Of a stretch of DNA of 6,517 nucleotides, positions 1-6,485 are shown one piece after another. Positions within the stretch are counted from its first letter, which is position 1, and each line of letters starts with the position of its first letter. This DNA comes from Gammaproteobacteria bacterium. GTDB taxonomy: Bacteria > Pseudomonadota > Gammaproteobacteria > Pseudomonadales > Oleiphilaceae. The notes under the pieces are model-generated. The model was not told where the DNA came from. It saw nothing but the letters and a program-made list of their open reading frames with translations, and did no database searches. Location of the stretch: the NCBI GenBank assembly GCA_003695085.1, contig RFIV01000274.1:1-6517 (forward strand). The letters are read 5' to 3'. A program made the position numbers and the translations under genes.

Positions 1-65
1 CAGGAGGCAAACGGACAGGAAACAGCTATATTTGAATCAAAGGCCTGACTTTTTCATGGAAATTC
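1..65 (+). promoter_or_regulatory. Leader of the hybrid kinase gene, with a possible -10 box
   Basis: This short stretch before the kinase start is visibly more AT-rich than the genes. TATATT at 27-32 matches the sigma-70 -10 consensus at five of six positions and would place a start of transcription near 39. I see no convincing -35 box at the right distance. The Shine-Dalgarno site before ATG 66 is weak: only GGA at 58-60. Frame 1 is open from the window edge to TGA at 46-48 and could be the tail of an upstream gene, but its codons (GGA, ACA, ATA, TCA) are unlike those of the neighbouring genes. Confidence 0.25.
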
Positions 66-3000
66 ATGGCGCGGATTTTTCTGTCCCTCTGCTTGGTGTT
101 CTGGCTCTCCGGTATCCTGACCGGGGCCATGGTATGGGCCCAGGAGGCAGAAGCCGGGACGCCGGTCGAACTGGACCATCGAAGCAGTATTGATGCCGCC
201 CCCGCCATTCGGTGGTATTACGATGAGCGGGCCGTCCTCAAGCCCGACGACTTGCCATCTCTCGAGCATGTTTTCAAACCGCTGGCTGCGGAAGTCCTCA
301 ACCAGGGCTATATCGACGGTGCCGTGTGGCTGACGTTCAAGGTGCACAATCCCGGCCCGGAGCCCCTAGAACGCTGGCTTGAGGTGACCAATCCCCTGCT
401 GGATGAAGTGCGTCTCTATGAGCGGCAGTCGTCACCGGTCTGGCGCGAGCGGATCAGTGACTACCGCGCCCCCTTCGACACGCGCGAACTGAGAGCTCCC
501 GCGCACTTGTTCAGGATTGAGCTGGATGGCGGTGAATCGCGTCAGCTTTGGCTGCGTATCGTGAACACCAACGCGACCTGGACAGGGGTCAGACTCTGGA
601 CCGAAGCGGGTTTTACGGCACACATGGTCGAGCAGCAGATCTGGCAGGGCATGATTCAGGGCGCGATGCTGATCATGCTGTGCTACAACCTGTTCATCTT
701 CTGGACCGTACGCGAGAAAAGCTACATCTGGTATTGCCTTTATCTGGCAGGGATGGCCGTCTTCATGGCCACGGAGCAGGTGCAGGGCCTGGCCATCTTC
801 GATCAGATCCCCACACTCTTCGACAAGCAGTATCTGCCCTGGCAGATGTGGATCGAGTGGCTCTTCATCATTGCATTCTCGCGCTCCTTCCTGGAGACCC
901 GTGCACGCGAGAAAGACATTGATGTGGTGGTGCGCCTGTTTCGCAATGTTGCCTTGGTCTCGTTGCTGATCACACCTCTGATGCCGCTCACGCATGCGGT
1001 GCAGTGGGGCACCTATGCCACGCTGGCCGGGTCCCTGATCATGATCGGAGCCGGGCTGCTGGCTTATCGAAGGGGTAACCCGTCCGCCCAGTACTACGCA
1101 CTGGCCTGGACCGCCAGTTTCGGCGCGGCAGGCCTGTTTTCGGCCACCGTGCTGGGGCTGGTTCCCTTCATGGCCCTCACTCCCAAATATCCGCCTGTCG
1201 GCGTGCTGATTCAGGTCGTCCTGATTGCCTTTGCGCTGGCAAACCATATCAAGACCGTTCAGCGGCAGGCTTTGTGTGACCGGGAAGCCGCCCTCCAGCA
1301 TATGCAGCGCTACCAGGAAGTCTTCAACAATGCCGTCGAGGGGATATTCCGCATTGGACTGGATGGCCGGTTCATCGAGGCCAATCCCGCGCTGGCCCGG
1401 ATGCTCGGCTACCCCCGGTCCGGCACACTCAAGCGGCATTGCCGGGATGCACTGGCAGTCTGCGTGGCCGATCCGTCACAGCGTCAAAGGCTTCGCGAAA
1501 CGCTGGAGCAGAAGGGGGGCTTCCAGGGCGAAGAAGTGGAATTCGTGCGTCAGAATGGTCAGCAGGGCTATGCGACCCTGTCGATGCACGTGGTGCGGGA
1601 TCGCAAGGGGCGCCCCTCTCACATCGAGGGGGTGCTGGTGGACATGACCGAGCGCAGGGAGCGTGAACAGCTGGAGCATGAGCGTGAACAGGCGCGCATG
1701 CTGCAAAAAATTGCTCAGGCCAGTGCAGAGGCCAAGAGCCAGTTCCTGGCGCACATGAGCCATGAGATCCGGACGCCCTTGACTGCCATTATCGGGTATG
1801 GCGAAACCCTGCTGGACGAGGATGTGTCGCCGGAAGAATACAAGCATGCTGCGGAAACGGTTGTCCGAAGCGGTCGACACCTGCTCGATCTGATCAATGA
1901 CATTCTCGATCACTCGAAGATTGAAGCCAATCGCCTGACTGTTGAAAAGGTGCCGGTGCACCTGTTTGCCCTGCTGGATGACGTGCGGAATGTGTTTGAG
2001 GAACGCGCCAGGGAGAAGGGACTGCATTTCAGCCTTCAGTACGACTTCCCGCTGCCGGAAGTCATTGAAAGCGATCCCGTGCGCTTGCGCCAGATCCTCA
2101 TAAACCTGCTCGGCAACGCGTTCAAGTTTACCGAGGCAGGCAGCATTACACTCAGCGTGGCGTGTGATCGGGCTTCCGGGCTCCTGCATCTGCACGTACG
2201 GGATACGGGGATCGGCATGACCCCTGATCAGCTTGCGCGGGTATTCCAGCCCTTTGCGCAGGCCGACGACTCGGTATCGCGCCGCTATGGTGGGACGGGG
2301 CTGGGCCTCGTGATCTCACGCAAACTGGCGCATTTGCTGGGGGGGGATATCACCGTGCACTCACGCTATGGCGAAGGAACAGAGTTTCAGGTCACGGTCG
2401 GCATCGGGCGTGCGGAACCGGGGCGCTGGATTCGTGGGCAAGAAGACATTCCGGATGTAGCATCCGTGCAGGTGGACCTTTCCGCGCCCAAGTTGGCCGG
2501 CAGGGTGCTGGTCGCCGAGGATAACCCCGACAACCAGCAACTGCTGAGGATGATGCTGAGCAAGACCGGTGTCGGGCTGAGCGTGGTGGATAACGGGCGC
2601 AAGGCGCTTGAAGCGGCTCTCGCCTTCCCGTTCGATCTCATACTGATGGATGTGCAGATGCCGGAGATGGGCGGGCTCGAGGCCGTTCGCAACCTGCGGG
2701 AAGCCGGCTACCGCGGCAAGATTGTGGCGCTGACCGCAAATGTGCTCAGTACGGACATCGAACACTATCGGCAGGCAGGGTTCGACGAGTGGTTGGCAAA
2801 GCCCATCGATCGGGCACGCCTGTATGCTGTGATGGAAAGTGTGCTGCCGCCCCGGCGTGACATTCAGGAGAGGCCGGCGGTACGGGGAACCATTCTGCTG
2901 GCCGAGGATAATCCCGTGAACCAGAAGCTCATTCGCCGCCTGCTGGAAAAGGCCGGGGCCGAAGTGGACGTCAAGCCCGATGGCAAACAGGCGCTTGAGG

Positions 3001-3287
3001 CTATCCGCTCGGATCCGGAGCGCTATCAACTCGTCCTGACAGATGTGGAAATGCCTCATATGGACGGCCTTGAAGCCACGCGCAAGATGCGGGAGGCAGG
3101 CTATACCGGCCCCATCTATGCCCTGACCGGCAATACGTCCTCGGTAGACGTGAAGTGCTGCTTCGCGGCCGGCTGTGACGGGCATCTGGCGAAACCCGTG
3201 GATCGCAAGGCCTTGTACGAACTGCTGGAAAACTGTCTGGGAGGCCAGCCCGCCGGGCAGCCGCCTGCAACGGAGAGAGAATCATGA
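66..3287 (+). CDS. 7TMR-DISM hybrid sensor histidine kinase with PAS and two receiver domains
   Basis: This is an inner-membrane sensor that autophosphorylates on histidine and passes the phosphate to its own receivers. Residues 1-25 look like a signal peptide with a VWA/QE cleavage site, which supports ATG 66; the next in-frame ATG (residue 22) would destroy it. Residues about 45-185 resemble the periplasmic 7TMR-DISMED2 domain, and about 192-396 the seven-helix 7TMR-DISM domain (ending IAFALANHIK). A PAS domain with PAC-like end (415-530, ending VDMTERRE) and a charged coiled-coil linker follow. The HisKA domain has phosphoacceptor His566 in SHEIRTP. The HATPase domain has N680/N684, DTGIG at 713-717 and GGTGLGL at 742-748. 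Receiver 1 has E818/D819, phospho-Asp862, T890 and K912; receiver 2 has E947/D948, Asp993, T1021 and K1043. All key residues are present, and there is no HPt domain. The layout is like RetS/LadS of Pseudomonas plus a PAS; the ligand and output are unknown. It overlaps the next gene by four bases. Confidence 0.95.
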   Translation: MARIFLSLCLVFWLSGILTGAMVWAQEAEAGTPVELDHRSSIDAAPAIRWYYDERAVLKPDDLPSLEHVFKPLAAEVLNQGYIDGAVWLTFKVHNPGPEPLERWLEVTNPLLDEVRLYERQSSPVWRERISDYRAPFDTRELRAPAHLFRIELDGGESRQLWLRIVNTNATWTGVRLWTEAGFTAHMVEQQIWQGMIQGAMLIMLCYNLFIFWTVREKSYIWYCLYLAGMAVFMATEQVQGLAIFDQIPTLFDKQYLPWQMWIEWLFIIAFSRSFLETRAREKDIDVVVRLFRNVALVSLLITPLMPLTHAVQWGTYATLAGSLIMIGAGLLAYRRGNPSAQYYALAWTASFGAAGLFSATVLGLVPFMALTPKYPPVGVLIQVVLIAFALANHIKTVQRQALCDREAALQHMQRYQEVFNNAVEGIFRIGLDGRFIEANPALARMLGYPRSGTLKRHCRDALAVCVADPSQRQRLRETLEQKGGFQGEEVEFVRQNGQQGYATLSMHVVRDRKGRPSHIEGVLVDMTERREREQLEHEREQARMLQKIAQASAEAKSQFLAHMSHEIRTPLTAIIGYGETLLDEDVSPEEYKHAAETVVRSGRHLLDLINDILDHSKIEANRLTVEKVPVHLFALLDDVRNVFEERAREKGLHFSLQYDFPLPEVIESDPVRLRQILINLLGNAFKFTEAGSITLSVACDRASGLLHLHVRDTGIGMTPDQLARVFQPFAQADDSVSRRYGGTGLGLVISRKLAHLLGGDITVHSRYGEGTEFQVTVGIGRAEPGRWIRGQEDIPDVASVQVDLSAPKLAGRVLVAEDNPDNQQLLRMMLSKTGVGLSVVDNGRKALEAALAFPFDLILMDVQMPEMGGLEAVRNLREAGYRGKIVALTANVLSTDIEHYRQAGFDEWLAKPIDRARLYAVMESVLPPRRDIQERPAVRGTILLAEDNPVNQKLIRRLLEKAGAEVDVKPDGKQALEAIRSDPERYQLVLTDVEMPHMDGLEATRKMREAGYTGPIYALTGNTSSVDVKCCFAAGCDGHLAKPVDRKALYELLENCLGGQPAGQPPATERES
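2339..2346 (+). repeat. Run of eight G in the kinase ATPase domain
   Basis: Eight consecutive G residues encode the end of Leu758, Gly759, Gly760 and the first base of Asp761, just after the G2 ATP-binding box. It is the longest homopolymer I found in the window. Reading the shifted frames by eye, loss of one G leads to a stop at TAG 2458-2460 and gain of one G to a stop at TAA 2522-2524. Either change would end the protein before the receivers are complete. The G tract is certain; any role as a slippage or phase-variation site is inference. Confidence 0.5.
3272..3275 (+). promoter_or_regulatory. Ribosome binding site of the membrane-protein gene
   Basis: GGAG lies eight bases before ATG 3284, inside the last codons of the kinase gene. 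It fixes the start at the ATGA overlap and supports coupled translation with the kinase. Confidence 0.7.
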
Positions 3288-3820
3288 AAGACGAAGAACG
3301 CAGCATCAACCTGATGCAGGCCACCTACGCCGACGTGCTGTTTGTCCTGTTCCCGTTTCTCGCCATGCTCATGCAGCGCTTGTGGAATGGTGAGAATGCC
3401 AGTTCCATCCTGCGTGCACCGGATCTGAGCATCGCCGCCACCGTGCTCGCCGGGCTGGCAGTGGGCAAGTTCGTGCTCGGCCTGATTTCAGACCCCGGGC
3501 TCGCACGGTACAAGGAGCGCATCGTGTTCTTCATCGCGCTGGACATCTTCTTTTGTCTGGGCCCGGGGGTGATACTGATCCTCAAGATCGTCAGCCATGG
3601 TAATGTGCCCGAAACCGTGCCCGAGCTGGTCACCTACATTCAGCCCGTACTGCTGATCATTGCCATCACGCTTTACAGTGCGGCCGTGAATGTCAGTCAC
3701 CTGTTTGCCGATATCGGCCTGTCGTCTGACTCGGAGGAGACGGCACAGGAGGGTGATCACGTGTTTGATTTCAGTGCCCTGGAAAGCTCCGGGCGTCAGC
3801 GTGAGCGGGACTCTGTCTGA
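3284..3820 (+). CDS. Uncharacterised four-helix membrane protein, coupled to the kinase
   Basis: I do not recognise this 178-residue protein. It has a short charged N-terminus (MKDEERS), then four hydrophobic segments at about 15-34, 48-68, 80-103 and 119-141, and a polar, acidic C-terminal tail (142-178) rich in Ser, Asp and Glu. Helix 3 is unusually Phe-rich and carries Asp87 and Cys91; Lys62 lies inside helix 2. I see no enzyme motif, no HPt histidine motif and no signal peptide, so it is probably an integral inner-membrane protein. Its start codon overlaps the kinase stop (ATGA) and has a good ribosome binding site, so the two are almost surely translated together. From that context it could be an accessory or modulator of the sensor kinase, but this is inference only. 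Its 3' end overlaps the convergent minus-strand gene by 25 bases. Confidence 0.85.
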   Translation: MKDEERSINLMQATYADVLFVLFPFLAMLMQRLWNGENASSILRAPDLSIAATVLAGLAVGKFVLGLISDPGLARYKERIVFFIALDIFFCLGPGVILILKIVSHGNVPETVPELVTYIQPVLLIIAITLYSAAVNVSHLFADIGLSSDSEETAQEGDHVFDFSALESSGRQRERDSV

Positions 3821-4038
3821 GACCGGCAGGCCCCTGAATCCGGGCCGGAATCGCTGCGTCGGGTCAGCTGAAGCCAGGCGGCGGCGGCAATGCCCAGGCT
3901 GGCCCAGACATAGGCCTCGCGCAGCTGAAGGTGTCCGGTCGAGACAAACTCCAGCGCCAGCATCACCACCCAGGCGCTGGCCCCAAGAGTCAGGCTGTGA
4001 AGAATCGCTGGCAGGTGTTCACGCATACCTTGCTTCAT
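3796..4038 (-). CDS. Small putative two-helix membrane protein, unrecognised
   Basis: The predicted protein has 80 residues: a short N-terminus (MKQGMREHLP), a hydrophobic segment at about 11-32, a short polar loop (STGHLQLRE), a second Ala- and Trp-containing segment at about 42-58, then a polar Arg/Ser tail. No family is recognised. The start at 4038 is chosen because AAGGA (minus strand, 4052-4048) sits nine bases upstream. The frame stays open further back: ATG at 4110 has GGGGGA before it and would give 104 residues, and ATG at 4242 lies inside parC. The added codons include TTA, AGT, AGA, CGA and GGA, unlike the downstream G/C-ending ones, so they look non-coding. The gene is convergent with and overlaps the preceding membrane-protein gene, and divergent from parC. 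Its codon use and two clean helices favour a real gene, but with no homologue identified this remains moderate. Confidence 0.6.
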   Translation of the reverse strand: MKQGMREHLPAILHSLTLGASAWVVMLALEFVSTGHLQLREAYVWASLGIAAAAWLQLTRRSDSGPDSGACRSQTESRSR

Positions 4039-4047
4039 GAAGCGGTG

Positions 4048-4052
4048 TCCTT
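4048..4052 (-). promoter_or_regulatory. Ribosome binding site deciding the start of the small minus-strand gene
   Basis: On the minus strand this reads AAGGA, nine bases before ATG at 4038-4036. It favours this start over ATG 4026, which has only an adjacent AAGG-like stretch, and competes with the GGGGGA before ATG 4110. Confidence 0.5.
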
Positions 4053-4153
4053 GAACTCGGACTCCCAGTCTATGCGGCACGACCGGCCGACTTAATTCGT
4101 ACATACCCATAGCTGTTCCCCCGTATGGCTGCTGCACCTCCGGGCAGAGCATG

Positions 4154-4159
4154 TATAAT
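4154..4159 (+). promoter_or_regulatory. Promoter -10 box of parC
   Basis: TATAAT is a perfect sigma-70 -10 hexamer, followed directly by the G/C-rich discriminator GCGCG. Transcription would start near 4166, giving a leader of about 37 bases before ATG 4203. No good -35 hexamer is visible 16-18 bases upstream (about 4130-4137 reads TGCTGCAC), so the promoter may need an activator or rely on the -10 region. A G/C-rich discriminator is typical of promoters that respond to supercoiling or to ppGpp; that role here is inference. Confidence 0.65.
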
Positions 4160-4185
4160 GCGCGTTTGACTGAATGCACTGCCTG

Positions 4186-4194
4186 AAGGGGGAG
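4186..4194 (+). promoter_or_regulatory. Ribosome binding site of parC
   Basis: AAGGGGGAG ends eight bases before ATG 4203, a good purine-rich Shine-Dalgarno site that supports this parC start. Confidence 0.7.
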
Positions 4195-4202
4195 CGTGCT
4201 GC

Positions 4203-6485
4203 ATGAGCACCCGTCCGGACGAGCTGGCCGAGAGCCTCTCACTCAAGGAATACACGGAAAAGGCGTATCTGGATTACTCCATGTACGTCATTCTGGATCG
4301 CGCCCTGCCGCATATCGGTGATGGCCTGAAGCCAGTACAGCGACGAATCATCTACGCCATGTCCGAGCTGGGCCTGTCCGCACTGGCCAAGTTCAAGAAA
4401 TCTGCCCGCACGGTCGGGGACGTGCTGGGTAAATACCATCCGCACGGCGATTCGGCCTGCTACGAGGCCATGGTGCTCATGGCCCAGCCCTTTTCCTTTC
4501 GTTACCCCCTGGTGGAAGGGCAGGGTAACTGGGGCTCGGCGGATGATCCCAAGTCCTTTGCGGCCATGCGGTATACCGAAGCCCGGCTGTCAAAGTTTGC
4601 CGAATTGTTGCTCGGTGAAGTGGGCCAGGGGACGGTTGACTGGCAGCCCAACTTCGACGGCACATTGAAGGAGCCCAAACGGCTGCCGGCCCGGCTGCCC
4701 CATATCCTGCTCAATGGCACCACAGGCATCGCCGTCGGCATGGCCACGGACATTCCACCGCACAACCTCCGGGAAGTGGCCTCCGCCTGTCTGCACTTGC
4801 TGGAGCAGCCCGACGCCACGGTTGAAGACCTGATGATGCATGTTCAGGCCCCGGATTTTCCCACGGGCGGACAGATTGTCTCAAGCCGGGCCGATCTCAA
4901 GTCCGTCTACGAGACCGGGCGAGGCAGCGTCCGGGTTCGGGCGGTCTGGGAAGCTGACGGCCAGGATATCATCATTACGGAGCTGCCCCATCAGGTGTCC
5001 GGCGCCAAGGTGCTCGAGCAGATTGCCCAGCAGATGCAGGCGAAGAAGCTGCCCATGGTCGTTGACCTGCGCGACGAATCGGACCATGAAAATCCGACGC
5101 GACTGGTGATTGTCATGCGCTCCAACCGCGTGGATGCGCAGGCACTGATGGCACACCTGTTTGCCACCACGGACCTGGAAAAGAACGTTCGGGTCAACAT
5201 CAACTGCATCGGGCTGGATGGGCGTCCCGGGGTGCGCAATCTGCGGGATCTGCTGAGCGAATGGTTGATCTACCGCCGCGAGACCGTGACACGGCGTCTG
5301 CAGTACCGGCTCGACAAGGTGCTCGATCGGCTGCATATTCTGGAAGGTTTGCTGATCGCCTTCCTGAATATCGATGAAGTCATTGCCATCATCCGCAATG
5401 AAGATGAGCCCAAGCCTGTGTTGATGGCACGGTTCGGGTTGAGTGATCGCCAGGCGGAAGCGATTCTCGAGCTCAAGCTGCGCCACCTCGCCAAGCTCGA
5501 GGAAATCAAGATCCGCGGTGAACAAAGCGAGCTGGAAGCTGAGCGCAAGGTGCTGGAGGCCACCCTGGCCAGCCCGACAAAACTGCGGACCCTGATAGCG
5601 CAGGAAATTCAGGCGGATGCCGAAAAATTCGGGGATGACCGCCGCTCGCGTGTCGAGGAAGTGAAGGCGCAGGCGCAAGCCTTTGATGAAAGCCAGCTGG
5701 TGCCCGCCGACCCGGTGACCATCGTGCTGTCCGAAAAAGGCTGGATACGCGCCGCCAAGGGGCACGACATCGATCCGGCAGGACTCAGCTACAAGTCGGG
5801 CGACCGCTACAAGGCGCACGCACTCGGCCGCAGCAATCGCGCGGCAGTTTTTCTCGATTCATCAGGGCGTGGGTACACCCTGATTGCGCACACCTTGCCG
5901 TCTGCCCGGGGCCAGGGTGAACCCATCAGTGGTCGGGTGAATCTGGCCAGTGGAAGCACCGTGGAACATGTGGTCAGCGTCCGGGATTCAGACAAGCTGG
6001 TACTGGGGACCGATGCAGGGTACGGCTTCGTCACCAGTTTTGCTGACATGCAGAGCAAGAACCGATCGGGCAAGGCCATTCTGACCGTGCCCGAAGGGGC
6101 CCGGTTGCTTCCGCCTCTGCAGGTAAGGGGCGCTATTGATGACCTGAGCCTGATGGTGATCTCCAACGAGGGGCGCATGCTGGTATTCCCGCTTGCAGAC
6201 CTGCCGCAACTGGCCAAGGGCAAGGGTAACAAGCTGATCAGCATTCCCGCGGCCCGCGCCCGCAGCCGCGAGGAAATCGTTGCCCACTGGGCGCTGGTGG
6301 GACCGGGTGACCGTGTGATTATCCATGCCGGCCGACGGCATCTGGGCCTGCAACCGTCGGATCTGGATCACTACCGGGGCGAACGGGGACGCCGGGGCAT
6401 GAAACTGCCACGTGGCTTGCAGCGCGTGGACCGGATTGAAATTGAAACTGCACCGGGCGCAGAGGAGACCGACACCCATGAGTAA
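4203..6485 (+). CDS. parC: DNA topoisomerase IV subunit A (ParC)
   Basis: ParC is the DNA-breaking subunit of topoisomerase IV (ParC2ParE2), which unlinks daughter chromosomes and relaxes supercoils using ATP hydrolysed by ParE. The 760 residues are close to the 752 of E. coli ParC and recognisable from end to end. The winged-helix domain contains KYHPHGDSACYEAM and the catalytic pair Arg123-Tyr124 in AAMRYTEARL; Tyr124 matches E. coli Tyr120. The tower and coiled-coil region contains IAFLNIDEV and ILELKLRHLAKLEE. The C-terminal beta-pinwheel part has VTIVLSEKGW, KGHDID, LPSARGQGEP and DAGYGF, with the ending GERGRRG/RGLQR as in E. coli. The short pinwheel and KYHPHGDSACYEAM spelling separate it from GyrA. 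Ser84 and Glu88, equivalent to E. coli Ser80 and Glu84, are the wild-type residues. parE is not in the window. The gene overlaps serB by eight bases. Confidence 0.98.
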   Translation: MSTRPDELAESLSLKEYTEKAYLDYSMYVILDRALPHIGDGLKPVQRRIIYAMSELGLSALAKFKKSARTVGDVLGKYHPHGDSACYEAMVLMAQPFSFRYPLVEGQGNWGSADDPKSFAAMRYTEARLSKFAELLLGEVGQGTVDWQPNFDGTLKEPKRLPARLPHILLNGTTGIAVGMATDIPPHNLREVASACLHLLEQPDATVEDLMMHVQAPDFPTGGQIVSSRADLKSVYETGRGSVRVRAVWEADGQDIIITELPHQVSGAKVLEQIAQQMQAKKLPMVVDLRDESDHENPTRLVIVMRSNRVDAQALMAHLFATTDLEKNVRVNINCIGLDGRPGVRNLRDLLSEWLIYRRETVTRRLQYRLDKVLDRLHILEGLLIAFLNIDEVIAIIRNEDEPKPVLMARFGLSDRQAEAILELKLRHLAKLEEIKIRGEQSELEAERKVLEATLASPTKLRTLIAQEIQADAEKFGDDRRSRVEEVKAQAQAFDESQLVPADPVTIVLSEKGWIRAAKGHDIDPAGLSYKSGDRYKAHALGRSNRAAVFLDSSGRGYTLIAHTLPSARGQGEPISGRVNLASGSTVEHVVSVRDSDKLVLGTDAGYGFVTSFADMQSKNRSGKAILTVPEGARLLPPLQVRGAIDDLSLMVISNEGRMLVFPLADLPQLAKGKGNKLISIPAARARSREEIVAHWALVGPGDRVIIHAGRRHLGLQPSDLDHYRGERGRRGMKLPRGLQRVDRIEIETAPGAEETDTHE
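6461..6467 (+). promoter_or_regulatory. Ribosome binding site of serB
   Basis: AGAGGAG lies inside the end of parC, ten bases before ATG 6478. It supports translation of serB from the parC transcript. Confidence 0.6.

Larger units (their letters stand above)
4039..4202. other. Divergent spacer between the small minus-strand gene and parC
   Basis: This 164-base spacer must hold the promoters of both flanking genes. The parC side has a perfect TATAAT. On the minus-strand side I see only weak candidates, such as TAGACT, which matches four of six -10 positions near 4070, and no matching -35 box. The stretch around 4090-4115 is locally AT-rich. I found no strong inverted repeat, terminator or operator-like palindrome. 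Confidence 0.5.

Noticed and set aside
16..29. Fourteen bases identical to the lacZ leader/M13 reverse primer core (CAGGAAACAGCTAT).
   Set aside because: The match stops at once on both sides (no GACC follows, no TTTCACA precedes), and no other vector-like sequence is present; most likely chance around an AGGA motif.
1..48. Open frame reading QEANGQETAIFESKA then stop, possible tail of an upstream gene.
   Set aside because: Only 15 codons are visible and their A/T-ending codon use differs from the neighbours; cannot be supported from this window.
432..1439. Long minus-strand open frame (335 codons) opposite the kinase gene; similar ones at 1476-2195 and 2361-3185.
   Set aside because: Translations are rich in His, Gln, Cys and Pro without domain motifs, as expected for antisense of a GC-rich gene; the + strand protein is clearly real.
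1634..1641. GCTGGTGG (E. coli Chi) at 1634-1641 and again at 6293-6300.
   Set aside because: Chi sequences are lineage-specific, and two copies in GC-rich coding sequence with common Leu-Val codons mean little.
3829..3846. Inverted repeat GGCCC/GGGCC just after the membrane-protein stop, considered as a terminator.
   Set aside because: The stem is only five pairs, there is no T run after it on either strand, and it lies within the small minus-strand gene.
4142..4183. GGCAG/CTGCC arms and TGCAC direct repeats around the parC promoter, considered as an operator.
   Set aside because: The arms are only five bases and about 31 bases apart, which is expected by chance in GC-rich DNA.
4039..4242. 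Longer version of the small minus-strand protein starting at 4110 or 4242.
   Set aside because: The extra codons include rare types and the 4242 start lies inside parC; the start at 4038 has AAGGA at good spacing. The 4110 start cannot be fully excluded because GGGGGA precedes it.
4881..5819. Minus-strand open frame of 312 codons opposite parC.
   Set aside because: It lies fully inside conserved parC, has antisense-like composition and no recognisable motif.
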